Position numbers and translations under genes: made by a program. A stretch of DNA of 64,000 nucleotides from CBFHSF01 sp965661055 (GTDB lineage Bacteria > Bacteroidota > Bacteroidia > Flavobacteriales > Schleiferiaceae): positions 1 to 64,000 of the forward strand of contig CBFICS010000004.1 in the NCBI GenBank assembly GCA_965661055.1. Reading direction: 5' to 3'. The notes beneath the pieces are model-generated. The model was given only the letters and a program-made list of their open reading frames with translations, was not told where the DNA came from and made no database searches. Below are positions 17,109-26,299 of this stretch, one piece after another; the stretch's first letter is position 1; each line of letters opens with the position of its first letter.

Positions 17109-20100
17109 CTATTTTACGATAACAAGTTTACCGGTTGTCATAGTATTGTTCGCTTCCATATTAACGATGTAAGTTCCCGTTTTTAGTCCGTTTAATTCTA
17201 AACGTAGTCTATGTTCACCAGAATTTAAGTTATTGAATGATTTTTCAGAAACAATTCTACCGTTTAGGTCAGTAACTGTAAATTCAACACTACCGTTAGA
17301 AACAAGGTTTACATCAACTGTAGTTTGATTGAACGCTGGGTTAGGATACATTTTTAAGTTTTCTCCTTTAACCTTAATCTCACCTTGGTAATTTTCATCT
17401 AAACCAATCGTGTTAACCTGAGCAAGGCTTCCTGTTTTCCAGAAACCGCGTCCGTAGCTACCTGCGAAAATAGTACCGTTTACCACTGAATCAGTAATAA
17501 TTACGTTACCGTTATCTATGTAACCATTTGAAGGTTTAGTATTGATTTGTTGTTTAAGAGTAAACACAGGTACAGACTCAATACCATTTGACGAAGAAGG
17601 CCCCCATGAGATAACCCCTGCATTGATATTATCAGTAGAGTAAATACCTAGTTCAGTACCAACGATAACCATATCTCCATCAAAGTAATTGATTACAGAA
17701 GAGTAAACAGGCACTTGTGGAAGATCAGATTGAACAGAAGCAAATACTGGAGATGCTTGTGTTGCATTGCTTGAGTAATAAACATAAGCATTGTTCCCGT
17801 AGTTACCTAAAGTTACAATTACTGCATCGTTATTATTTGGATCTACTGAAACTGAGGTAATTGATCTACCACCAAAACTTCTAATTTTTGCAACTTGAAC
17901 CACTGGAGAGCTAGAGGTGTCTATGTCGGCTTTTCCATCTCTTGCGTGAGAAATATTTGATAGTCTGTAAAGATTACCGTTTTCAGTACCCACAAATAAA
18001 ATGTCACCATCAAAAGACATAGTCATTGCTTGTGGAATGTCGCCGTCATCTATGTTTCCAATTCTCCACCATTCTGACTTACCACCGATATTATTTGGAT
18101 TTCTTGTCATCCAGATACCTCCACCTGTTACGTTATAGTTAGTCAAACCAACAATAAATGCTTGAGAAATTGGATCTTGGAAGTTAAAGGTATCTCTAGG
18201 AGCAACCGCTTGCGGAAGATTGTATCTCAACTCATGACCCCCAATTCTAGTTTCAAGTTGAATAGCATCACCAGCATCATAATAAACATCAGCTAAACCT
18301 GTGATTTCTAAGAATGGAGCAGGTTTGTTCGGTGAAAAGTTAACAGTGTAATCACCAGTAGCAGGATCAAAAGTAGCAGAACCCCATTCAGAAACATATT
18401 TATTACTATCAGGATCCCATTCAATTAGGTAATCTCCAGAAACTACTTTAAAAGAATCTGCTACCCATTTGGCAGTTGTTTGAGGTGTCTCTAATGTACC
18501 TTCGTATGATCGACGGGTACCATTACCAAATGCGATAAATTGTGCCTCTCTAAATGCTCCAAAAGAAATTGAATCTGTAGACAGAGTATCATTAAATGAT
18601 TCATGTAAGTAGTAAGGCATAACCCAAGAAGCAAAATTACTATTTCCAGGCTTTCTTACGGTTGTCATTCTAGTATCATAGAAGGTTTCCCATCCATCAC
18701 CTCTAAGACCTGATCTTCTCAAAGATCCGTTTGGAGTTTCAGCAAAGTAAACTCTTCCTTCAATTTTTGAAATTTCAGAGAAACCGCCGTCACCACCAAA
18801 AACTTGCACTGACTCACCATCAATACCTACTTGGCGTTCACCAATTTTTAAATAATGAGTACCGTTGTCTTGAGCTCCACCAATTAACTCATCGTTAGGT
18901 CCGTAAGAAATATTATAAAACTGAATGGTAGAGTAATTCTTATTTCTTTGAGTCCACGATTGACCACCATCATTGGTAACAGCAACACCACCATCTGAAA
19001 CGTGGTAAGCTCTGCCTTGAACATTCGGGTCAAAAATGATTCTGTGTTGGTCAGCATGCAAGTAAAAAGGAAGTAAGGGCAATGCGTTCCATTGAGTTTT
19101 TCTTGACCAAGAACCGTCCCAAACCCACAAATCAATTCCACCAAGAAATAATTTTTCTTTATCAAATGGATCAACGCCAACTAATAAGTCGTAATTTCCT
19201 TGTCTAGTTGCTCCATTGTAGAAAGGATCAAATAAAGATGATCTTTCTCCAATTTTTGTCCAAGTGGTTCCTCTATCAGTAGTTCTATAAACCGCTCTAA
19301 GTCCGCCGTCACCATCAATCTGACAAACATAAACGTAGTCAGGGTCAGAGTGAGAAACCCCGTATGCTTGACGTCCTACACCTCTTGGTAAGTCGGTAGC
19401 ACCCGGAAGCGATTTAGAAATCTCAGAATATGTACCAGCATCTCCATTAGCAGAATAGTAAGTTTTACTATCAATATTTACCCAAACAGAACCGTCACTA
19501 GCAACTTCAAAGTCGGTAACAGTTCCTGTGATTCCTATGGCATTATTCCAAGTAGAACCACCGTCTGTAGTAACCATAAATGCAGAAGCAGTACCAACAT
19601 AAACTTTATTTGGATCTGTAACATCAGCCTCTACATCTGCAATATGAGCCCATGGATGGTTATATGAATTTAAGGTTGGCTTAGTAGAAGGAAGCAAAGA
19701 GAATGTCTGACCGTTATCAGTAGATTTGTATACTCCACCACCCATAAATCCTGCATCAGAAGAAGTTCCAGATGCATTGTAAAAATTAAAAATCCCTTCT
19801 CCGGTTCCGTAGTAAATATCTCCATTTGAAGTTTGGGCAATACCAGTTACTGCTTTGTTGGCATCAACCGGAACACTTACAGGAGCCCAAGACAGTCCTT
19901 TGTTCATTGATTTGAATAAACCACCCGAAACAGAACCTGCATACAATACATTTGAATCATTTCTGTCAATGATCAAATCACGAGTTCTACCACCGAAATT
20001 AAAAGGACCTAGCTCTTCCCATTCTAGGACAGCACTACTTGTTTTATTGGCAAGACTCATAGCTTGCTGTCTTCCACGAAGCACGTCATTAGGATCAATT

Positions 20101-20279
20101 GTTCCCGTATTTTGATTTGCTCGCATCATATTGAGGTACTCCTGACTTCCTTTGGCGTCAAGAGTCTCATAAGATCTTGGAGAATACAATGATTCATAGG
20201 TGTCAAGGTTAGAAACCCAAACAGCTGATAATGAACCAATAAATGTTAGCGAAAGACCTGTAAGTAATCTTTTTTTCAT
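17109..20279 (-). CDS. Large T9SS-secreted beta-propeller (sortilin/BNR-type) protein
   Basis: A 1056-residue exported protein. A signal peptide (MKKRLLTGLSLTFIGSLSA) leads into a region with many BNR/Asp-box repeats of the sialidase and VPS10/sortilin type: KSMNKGLSWAPV, KSTDNGQTFSLL, VTTDGGSTWNNA, RTTDRGTTWTKI and VTNDGGQSWTQR. These repeats build beta-propellers of the exo-alpha-sialidase or xyloglucanase fold. The last 75 residues (KMYPNPAFNQTTVDV ... GTYIVNMEANN ... KLVIVK) are a type-A T9SS sorting domain, so the protein is probably exported by type IX secretion and attached to the surface or released. No catalytic function can be assigned; ligand binding or glycan hydrolysis are both possible. 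Confidence 0.9.
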   Translation of the reverse strand: MKKRLLTGLSLTFIGSLSAVWVSNLDTYESLYSPRSYETLDAKGSQEYLNMMRANQNTGTIDPNDVLRGRQQAMSLANKTSSAVLEWEELGPFNFGGRTRDLIIDRNDSNVLYAGSVSGGLFKSMNKGLSWAPVSVPVDANKAVTGIAQTSNGDIYYGTGEGIFNFYNASGTSSDAGFMGGGVYKSTDNGQTFSLLPSTKPTLNSYNHPWAHIADVEADVTDPNKVYVGTASAFMVTTDGGSTWNNAIGITGTVTDFEVASDGSVWVNIDSKTYYSANGDAGTYSEISKSLPGATDLPRGVGRQAYGVSHSDPDYVYVCQIDGDGGLRAVYRTTDRGTTWTKIGERSSLFDPFYNGATRQGNYDLLVGVDPFDKEKLFLGGIDLWVWDGSWSRKTQWNALPLLPFYLHADQHRIIFDPNVQGRAYHVSDGGVAVTNDGGQSWTQRNKNYSTIQFYNISYGPNDELIGGAQDNGTHYLKIGERQVGIDGESVQVFGGDGGFSEISKIEGRVYFAETPNGSLRRSGLRGDGWETFYDTRMTTVRKPGNSNFASWVMPYYLHESFNDTLSTDSISFGAFREAQFIAFGNGTRRSYEGTLETPQTTAKWVADSFKVVSGDYLIEWDPDSNKYVSEWGSATFDPATGDYTVNFSPNKPAPFLEITGLADVYYDAGDAIQLETRIGGHELRYNLPQAVAPRDTFNFQDPISQAFIVGLTNYNVTGGGIWMTRNPNNIGGKSEWWRIGNIDDGDIPQAMTMSFDGDILFVGTENGNLYRLSNISHARDGKADIDTSSSPVVQVAKIRSFGGRSITSVSVDPNNNDAVIVTLGNYGNNAYVYYSSNATQASPVFASVQSDLPQVPVYSSVINYFDGDMVIVGTELGIYSTDNINAGVISWGPSSSNGIESVPVFTLKQQINTKPSNGYIDNGNVIITDSVVNGTIFAGSYGRGFWKTGSLAQVNTIGLDENYQGEIKVKGENLKMYPNPAFNQTTVDVNLVSNGSVEFTVTDLNGRIVSEKSFNNLNSGEHRLRLELNGLKTGTYIVNMEANNTMTTGKLVIVK

Positions 20280-20344
20280 GGTCTATTCTGTTTTCTTCTC
20301 ATTTTATGGCGCCTAAAAGTAATAAAAAAACCTTTAGAATTTGG

Positions 20345-21205
20345 TTAAAATAAATGCTTTTCGGCGTGATAGGATGATCTAACAAGTGGACCGGACTCCA
20401 CGTACTTAAATCCTAAATCTATTCCTATTTTTTTTAATCGGTCAAAAACCACCGGTTATATAAAGTTAACGACAGGAAGGTGCCCTGTGGTTGGTTGTAA
20501 ATATTGTCCAAGGGTTAAAATGTCCACTTTGTGGTCTCTCAAGTCTTTCATAGCCTCAATTACCTCTTCTTCAGTTTCTCCCAAGCCAAGCATAATTCCA
20601 GACTTAGTTCTCTTGATTCCACCCTCTTTTAGGTATTTTAATACCTGTAAACTTCTATCGTATTGTGCTTGAATTCTAACCTTGCGGGTCAACCTTTTAA
20701 CCGTTTCAAGGTTGTGGCTAACTACTTCAGGAGAAACTTCAATAATCCTATCAATGTTTACGGTCTCTCCTTTGAAGTCAGGAATAAGAGTCTCCATAGT
20801 GGTAGTTGGACTCATTCTTCTCACTGCTTTAACGGTTTCCGCCCAAATAATGGATCCTCCATCTACAATATCATCTCTATCAACGGATGTGATTACACAA
20901 TGCTTTACCTTCATTAATTTCACGGATCTAGCGACTCTTTCAGGCTCTTCCCAATCAATGGCTTCTGGCCTACCCGTTGCAACATTGCAAAATCCACAAC
21001 TTCGCGTACATGTATTACCCAAAATCATAAAGGTCGCCGTGCCTTCTCCCCAACATTCACCCATATTCGGACAATTACCCGACTCACAAATGGTGTGCAA
21101 TTGGTAATTATCTACGAGCTTTCTAACCGACTTGTAATTCTGACCCGTCGGTAATTTCACCCTTAGCCACTTTGGCTTTTTTGGTTTATCTGCTACTTGT
21201 GCCAT
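20345..21205 (-). pseudogene. lipA: Lipoyl synthase gene interrupted by an in-frame TAA
   Basis: The frame reads a normal LipA up to GQYLQPTTGHLPVVNFI, then TAA at 20456-20458. It continues in the same frame with PVVFDRLKKIGIDLGFKYVE, SGPLVRSSYHAEKHLF and a second TAA at 20345. The first part (249 residues) has both cysteine sets: auxiliary cluster CESGNCPNMGEC and radical-SAM CTRSCGFC. The tail after the stop holds the RSSY motif (bases 20369-20380); structural work on LipA shows a serine of this motif ligating the auxiliary 4Fe-4S cluster that donates sulfur. The whole frame (285 sense codons) equals normal LipA length. As read, the product lacks an essential ligand. It may be a true nonsense mutation, a readthrough gene or a sequence error; if error or readthrough, lipoylation is normal. 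Its start is four bases after the outer-membrane protein gene. Confidence 0.9.
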
Positions 21206-21209
21206 TTAT

Positions 21210-21980
21210 TTAATTCCATTTCGTTCCAAAGTTAAACGTTACATAAAACTGGAACCAAAAATTATAATTTTCAGTGTCGTACATTATCGGTACTCCTTCC
21301 GTAAAGACTCCCGATGGAGTTGTTGGATTATACGTTGGGAAAAAATCAACAATCACCCCTGTTTCTAAGGTTGTGATTTTTTCATCAAAAAACGTATAAT
21401 CAAAATTAAATCCTGACTTTAAATACAAACCAGGAACCAACTTTGAATTTCCTAAACCCGTAAAAAATGAAGCTTGTCCATATATATTACTATAGGGATG
21501 AACTTCTGGATCATAGCGTTCAACGGATAGGGTATTATCTTTGGTTAGAACTTCTAAATAAATGGGTTTTAAAATCCCCAATGAAAGTCCACCGTATAAT
21601 ATCCAAGAAATTGAAACACTACCTTGATCGGTCTTATCTACTAATATTTTTTCATTTCCATACCCTACTCTTATAGAATAAAGGCTATTAATCTTGCCGT
21701 CCACAAAACTGCGTGATGGATTAAAGATTAATTGGTTTGGAAACTTAACCTCTTTTGGGTGACGAATGTTCACTAAATCAATTTCCCATCCGTTTTTATT
21801 GTATCCGTTTTTATAAAACTGTCTTCGCAAGGTTAGTCCATAACCACGGGTGTGAAACATGATCCCACCAGTAACCTCATTCTGGTATACAAGACGTTTA
21901 AAGTCAGCTTTTTCTTGCGCCTGTGAAAAGCTCAAGAAACAACTGGCCATAAAGAATATTACAAACGCCTTTTTAATCAT
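21210..21980 (-). CDS. Predicted outer-membrane beta-barrel protein, unknown function
   Basis: A 256-residue protein with a signal peptide ending FLSFSQAQ. Alternating beta-strand segments follow (EVTGGIMFHTRGYGLTLRR, VSISWILYGGLSLGILK) and the C-terminal strand is FWFQFYVTFNFGTKW, the pattern of a small outer-membrane barrel. I do not recognise a specific family. It overlaps ytxJ by eight bases and precedes lipA by four, so it lies in a four-gene unit: small lipoprotein, ytxJ, this gene, lipA. Confidence 0.8.
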   Translation of the reverse strand: MIKKAFVIFFMASCFLSFSQAQEKADFKRLVYQNEVTGGIMFHTRGYGLTLRRQFYKNGYNKNGWEIDLVNIRHPKEVKFPNQLIFNPSRSFVDGKINSLYSIRVGYGNEKILVDKTDQGSVSISWILYGGLSLGILKPIYLEVLTKDNTLSVERYDPEVHPYSNIYGQASFFTGLGNSKLVPGLYLKSGFNFDYTFFDEKITTLETGVIVDFFPTYNPTTPSGVFTEGVPIMYDTENYNFWFQFYVTFNFGTKWN

Positions 21981-22326
21981 GGTCTAACCAACTGAATATG
22001 GTTTCTCTACTAATATCAAAATGAGAAGTATCTCTAACAGCCTTATTATCTTTAACCAAAATGATTTGGGGCGACTCGTGGTGAACCCCAAGTTCTGAAG
22101 AAATAAAATTACTCACCTCTCTATACCTTATTAAATCTAGGTAATATGATTTGATTCCTATTTCCTCTAATTCATCAATGATTTTTTGAAATCTATTGAT
22201 GGCTGCCGCCGAAATTGAACAACGGGTGCTGTGCTTAAAAATAATGACTCCTTCCGGAGATTTTTCAGACTCTTGTAAAACGGTTAACAGTTCCTCATTC
22301 GAGGTGATCGAATATCTAAATTCCAT
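21973..22326 (-). CDS. ytxJ: YtxJ-type bacillithiol-system redox protein
   Basis: A 117-residue thioredoxin-fold protein. FKHSTRCSIS carries the single redox cysteine of YtxJ (sometimes called BrxC), which is thought to remove bacillithiol from proteins. YYLDLIRYREVSNFI and the cis-Pro region HHESPQIILV follow, as in the family. The presence of bshA at 60.3 kb supports a bacillithiol-using cell. It starts on the last base of the upstream small lipoprotein gene and overlaps the next by eight bases. Confidence 0.9.
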   Translation of the reverse strand: MEFRYSITSNEELLTVLQESEKSPEGVIIFKHSTRCSISAAAINRFQKIIDELEEIGIKSYYLDLIRYREVSNFISSELGVHHESPQIILVKDNKAVRDTSHFDISRETIFSWLDHD

Positions 22327-22451
22327 TAAGAATTTACGGGTTGTTCCATTTCGATGCTACCTTGAAATGCAGGACAGTTTTCTGAAGAACTGCAAGAACT
22401 CATAGCAAACAATGCAATAACTGAAACAACAATGAGGGTTACTTTTTTCAT
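22326..22451 (-). CDS. 41-residue predicted lipoprotein
   Basis: A short gene: ATG at 22451, stop TAA at 22326-22328, shared by one base with the ytxJ ATG. The product is MKKVTLIVVSVIALFAMSSC followed by SSSENCPAF and a short acidic tail ending PVNS. The lipobox-like MSSC with a basic N-terminus and hydrophobic core makes it a clear signal-peptidase II substrate; the mature part is only about 22 residues with one extra Cys. It heads the ytxJ unit. Function unknown; tiny lipoproteins of this sort are often overlooked. Confidence 0.75.
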   Translation of the reverse strand: MKKVTLIVVSVIALFAMSSCSSSENCPAFQGSIEMEQPVNS

Positions 22452-22575
22452 GCCTTTTAATTTTTTACGCCCGCTACTCACGCGCGAAATTTTTTAATTT
22501 AATTTTACGTTGTATTCAAAACCTTGAATTCCTAACGTCATTTTCTAAAAGCTATAAGCCAACAAATTTAATAAA

Positions 22576-22583
22576 TACATTTG
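22576..22583 (+). promoter_or_regulatory. Bacteroidota -7 element TACATTTG upstream of ung
   Basis: TACATTTG matches TAnnTTTG and lies 31 bases before the ung ATG. I see no good -33 TTTG at the usual spacing, so only the -7 half is supported. Confidence 0.45.
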
Positions 22584-22613
22584 GCTTTATGTTAGAACGA
22601 ACAATTTAATAAA

Positions 22614-23306
22614 ATGAACATAATTACCGACCATGTTTTATTAAAAGACCTACGTCCAGAATGGAAATCCACTTTTTACAAAGAATTTGAAAAACCCTAT
22701 TTCTCTTCTCTTCTGGAATTTTTAGAAAGTGAATACAAACACCATCGTGTTTATCCTCCTAAAAACATGCTCTTTACTGCTCTTAACAATTGTGCCCCTC
22801 AAGATGTTCGTGTGGTCATTCTTGGACAAGACCCTTACCACACCCCTGGATTAGCTCATGGACTGGCATTTTCAGTACCGGTGGGCTGTTCTTTTCCGCC
22901 AAGCTTGCGCAATATTTTTAAGGAATTAAAAAACGATATTAAGGCAGATGCGCCTTTTTCTGGAGACCTAACTCATCTTGCAAAACAAGGGGTTCTATTA
23001 CTAAACACTACCTTAACGGTTAGGCATGGTGAAGCCGCGAGTCACTCAAACAAAGGTTGGGAGTTTTTTACCGATGCAATTATTGAATGGATAAACCAAA
23101 ACCATGAAAATGTAGTTTTTATTCTTTGGGGAGCTCATGCAAAAGCAAAAGAGAGTTTAATCGATACCAACAAACACCTCATCCTTAGCTCTGCACATCC
23201 CTCTCCACTTTCTGCTCACAGGGGATTTTTTGGTTCTTCCCCATTTTCAAAAACCAATGAATACCTTATTTTAAAAGGGAAAAAGAAAATTTCTTGGGCT
23301 ATTTAA
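22614..23306 (+). CDS. ung: Uracil-DNA glycosylase, family 1
   Basis: A 230-residue enzyme that removes uracil from DNA to start base-excision repair. The water-activating loop is GQDPYHTPGLAHGLAFSV with the catalytic Asp. LLLNTTLTV and the minor-groove loop HPSPLSAHRGFFGSSPFS complete family-1 Ung. The length is normal. The final 13 bases overlap the start of the Omp85 gene, suggesting co-expression without a shared role. Confidence 0.97.
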   Translation: MNIITDHVLLKDLRPEWKSTFYKEFEKPYFSSLLEFLESEYKHHRVYPPKNMLFTALNNCAPQDVRVVILGQDPYHTPGLAHGLAFSVPVGCSFPPSLRNIFKELKNDIKADAPFSGDLTHLAKQGVLLLNTTLTVRHGEAASHSNKGWEFFTDAIIEWINQNHENVVFILWGAHAKAKESLIDTNKHLILSSAHPSPLSAHRGFFGSSPFSKTNEYLILKGKKKISWAI

Positions 23307-24913
23307 AATATATATTGTTTTTCATGATCAGTGCCATGTCTTCCTTCGGACAAGGAGTTACTGTTGAGTTTTTTCCAAGAGGAAAGTACCAAGCCCAAAA
23401 AGTAAAAACTCCCGCGAAAGCGGATTCTATAACCTTATTCAATTATGAAAAAACCTTACTCATTAAACTTGAAGAGGAAGGATATTTTGAGACACAAATA
23501 GTAAAAGACAGCACGTTTTGGAGGGTCATGGTTGGGCGAAAATCAAATTGGGTGGTGATAAGCGACTCGTCTTACAATTTCACAAATGGGTTAGAAAAAA
23601 CCTCTTTGACGCCTTCGGCAGCCCAAGCCTTAAACCAAAACATCTTGCAGTATTTTGCCAAACACGGCTACCCTTTTGCCTCCGTTCAATTGAAGGTTGT
23701 TAAATGGAAAAACGACACCATAATAACTGAGGTGAAAATTGATAAAGGTCCTGAAATAACTATAGACAGCTTGGTGGTAAAAGGCATTGAATCGCTCAAC
23801 CCTAGTGTTATTGAAAAATATACTCAGATAAAGCCGGGTGACCTTTACGATCAATCTGAAATTAACCAAGCCAACAATCGTTTAAATCGTCTAGGGTATC
23901 TACAAATGACTGGACGACCTGCCATGATTTTTTCTAAAGAAAAAAACATACTCTACCTCTATGGAAAGTACAATTCTGCCAATAGATTTGATGGTCTGGT
24001 TGGGTTAAATACCGAACCCAATGGCAAAACCTATTTCACCGGAGATTTAGACCTTCAGCTTCAGAATGTTTTTAAAAATGGAGAATCTATTGGTTTAGCT
24101 TGGAATTCTCCTGGAGGTGGATCACAAGAATTAAACAGTAAAGTAAAATGGCCTTTTCTTTTTAAAACCCCCTTGGGCGTTTCGTTGGGGTTTGATCTAT
24201 TTAGAAGAGACTCAACATTTGCCAACAGAGATATTCAATTAGGCTTGTCGTATCTAATTTCTCCTGAATTGTCCATTAATATGGGATATGAATGGTTTTC
24301 TACCAATACCTTGGGAAGTGGATCTTCTACCTCAACAATAAACTCTGCTCAATCTAATTGGTTTACCGTGGGAGCAGAATACAAAAACTATATTGGAGAT
24401 ATCATTCCCCGAAAAGGGTGGGCAGGGAATTTCACCTTAGGCCAGGGTCGAAGAACTGCCGAAGGACTCAACCAATCAGTATATAAAGTATTGGTAAACA
24501 TTGAGCGATTTGAATCTTTGTACCTCAATCATCACTTATATCTTCAAGGAAGAGTTAAATTTTTATACGGAAGCAATTTTTATGAAAATGAAATGTACCG
24601 AGAAGGTGGAATAAAAAGCTTTAGAGGATTTAATGAGCAAACCATCATCACGACTCAATTCATAAAATTCACCTTAGCCTACCGTTATTTCTTTGAACAA
24701 AATTCATTTTTTGAAATATTTAATGACGTTGGAGGTGCCAATGATCAGGTGGTTACGACCCAATTTAATTTTTTATGGGGAGTTGGAGCCGGTGTGGGTT
24801 TCCAAACTAAGGGCGGAATCTTTACCTTAGCATATGCGTTGGGTAAAACCAATGACAATGATTTTGATTTTAGGACCGGGAAGGTCCATATAGGATACAT
24901 AAACCAATTTTAA
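23294..24913 (+). CDS. Omp85/BamA-TamA-like outer-membrane protein
   Basis: A 539-residue exported protein. A signal peptide (YILFFMISAMSSFGQG) is followed by a soluble N-terminal part with at least one POTRA-like unit (ITIDSLVVKGIESLNPSVI ... LYDQSEINQANNRLNRLGY). The C-terminal half is a beta-barrel of the bacterial surface antigen type with a conserved YREGGIKSFRGF stretch and a terminal Phe (GYINQF). It is shorter than canonical BamA (around 800 residues), so it is more like TamA or one of the accessory Omp85 proteins common in Bacteroidota. Its precise cargo is unknown. One copy of the 14-base palindromic repeat lies in its early coding region. Confidence 0.85.
   Translation: MGYLKYILFFMISAMSSFGQGVTVEFFPRGKYQAQKVKTPAKADSITLFNYEKTLLIKLEEEGYFETQIVKDSTFWRVMVGRKSNWVVISDSSYNFTNGLEKTSLTPSAAQALNQNILQYFAKHGYPFASVQLKVVKWKNDTIITEVKIDKGPEITIDSLVVKGIESLNPSVIEKYTQIKPGDLYDQSEINQANNRLNRLGYLQMTGRPAMIFSKEKNILYLYGKYNSANRFDGLVGLNTEPNGKTYFTGDLDLQLQNVFKNGESIGLAWNSPGGGSQELNSKVKWPFLFKTPLGVSLGFDLFRRDSTFANRDIQLGLSYLISPELSINMGYEWFSTNTLGSGSSTSTINSAQSNWFTVGAEYKNYIGDIIPRKGWAGNFTLGQGRRTAEGLNQSVYKVLVNIERFESLYLNHHLYLQGRVKFLYGSNFYENEMYREGGIKSFRGFNEQTIITTQFIKFTLAYRYFFEQNSFFEIFNDVGGANDQVVTTQFNFLWGVGAGVGFQTKGGIFTLAYALGKTNDNDFDFRTGKVHIGYINQF
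23410..23424 (-). repeat. Dispersed palindromic repeat, copy 2 (in coding sequence)
   Basis: The minus strand reads TCCGCTTTCGCGGGA, sharing the 14-base core with copies at 10211, 49134 and 59729. It is translated as part of T-P-A-K-A-D in the Omp85 gene. This copy is inverted relative to the other three. Confidence 0.7.
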
Positions 24914-24916
24914 TTA

Positions 24917-26299
24917 ATGGATATAATTACAATATTAGTCCCCATGATCGTGGGACTTATCGTCGGATATATTTTTGGAGTTAAGTCAGCTGCTACAAAA
25001 GCCCCGATTGATACGGAAGAATTAAAAAACTCTTTGAGCGCCACACAAGGCGAAAACCTTGAATTAAAAACTCAAATTTCTCGTCTTGAGGAACAAATAA
25101 GAGGTACAAGAGAAAATTTTGAAAGCAAGCTTGGAGAAAACGCAAAATTGCAATCAAAATTAGAAGACCAAAATCAAATGCTAAGTGCACTCAACGCAGA
25201 GAAGACTTCGCTACTTGAAAAGTTGAGTTTTGAAAAGTCAAGACACGAAGAACACAAAGCATCAGTAGAAAAGCTGCAAGAAAAATTTCAAAAAGACTTT
25301 TCAATTGTTGCCCAAGGACTTCTTGAACAAAATGCAAAAAAGCTTTCTGAAACCAATCAAGAAAAGATAAAAGACCTGTTAGGTCCTTTGGGAGAAAATT
25401 TAGAACAATTTAAAAAACAGATTTCTGAAGACCGAAAAGAAAATCTATCCGGTAGAGCAGAATTGAAATCTATGATTGAACAGTTTCAAAAGCAAAATGA
25501 AAACATCAGTATTCAAGCCAAAAACCTTGTAGACGCTCTTAAAGGAGATGTCAAAAAACAAGGAAACTGGGGTGAAGTAATATTAGAACGTATTCTAGAA
25601 CACTCGGGTCTTAGAAAAGGAATTGAATACGACACCCAGAAAGGTTACAAAGATTCTTTAGGAAACACACTACTACCGGATGCAGTTATTAATTTACCTG
25701 ACAATAAAAAGGTAATCGTTGACTCTAAGGTTTCATTAAAAGCCTATGAAGCTTATGTTTCTGCAGAGAGTAAAGACGAACAAGTTCTTGCACTTAAATC
25801 TCATGTTCAATCGGTTAGAGCGCATATGAAAGGGTTAAGCGATAAGAACTATTTTAAAATTCAAGAACTAGAAGGCCTTGATTTTGTTCTAATGTTTTTA
25901 CCCGTTGAACCGGCCTTTAGTCTACTTTTTCAAGAGGATCAACCCCTTTATTTAGAGGCTTTAGAAAAGAATATTGTAATTGTTTCACCAAGTACACTGC
26001 TTGCCACTTTACGAACTATTCACAGTATATGGAAGCAAGAACAACAGTCTCAAAACGCCTTAGATATTGCCAACAGAGCCGGTGCTTTATACGATAAGTT
26101 TGAAGGATTTGTAGTTGATTTAGAAAAAGTTGGAGATCATTTAGACAAAGCCCAAAAAACGCATCAATCTGCCTTTAACAAATTGTCTAAGGGTAGAGGT
26201 AATTTACTAGGACAAGTAGAAAAGCTTAAAAATTTAGGTGCAAAGGCAACAAAACAAATAGACCGAAAGTTATTAGATGAATCAGACTCTAATGAATAA
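24917..26299 (+). CDS. rmuC: RmuC-family DNA recombination protein
   Basis: A 460-residue protein with an N-terminal membrane helix (IITILVPMIVGLIVGYIFG), a long coiled coil to about residue 190, and an RmuC nuclease-like domain with QGNWGEVILERILEHSGL, LPDAVINLPDNKKVIVDSKV and FVLMFLPVEPAF. RmuC was found in E. coli to limit inversions between short inverted repeats; its predicted fold is of the PD-(D/E)xK nuclease type. It lies three bases after the Omp85 gene and overlaps the next gene. Confidence 0.95.
   Translation: MDIITILVPMIVGLIVGYIFGVKSAATKAPIDTEELKNSLSATQGENLELKTQISRLEEQIRGTRENFESKLGENAKLQSKLEDQNQMLSALNAEKTSLLEKLSFEKSRHEEHKASVEKLQEKFQKDFSIVAQGLLEQNAKKLSETNQEKIKDLLGPLGENLEQFKKQISEDRKENLSGRAELKSMIEQFQKQNENISIQAKNLVDALKGDVKKQGNWGEVILERILEHSGLRKGIEYDTQKGYKDSLGNTLLPDAVINLPDNKKVIVDSKVSLKAYEAYVSAESKDEQVLALKSHVQSVRAHMKGLSDKNYFKIQELEGLDFVLMFLPVEPAFSLLFQEDQPLYLEALEKNIVIVSPSTLLATLRTIHSIWKQEQQSQNALDIANRAGALYDKFEGFVVDLEKVGDHLDKAQKTHQSAFNKLSKGRGNLLGQVEKLKNLGAKATKQIDRKLLDESDSNE

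Noticed and set aside
20682..21107. 141-residue frame antisense to lipA
   Set aside because: Lies entirely opposite a clear lipA frame with conserved cysteine motifs; the antisense translation has no recognisable domain.
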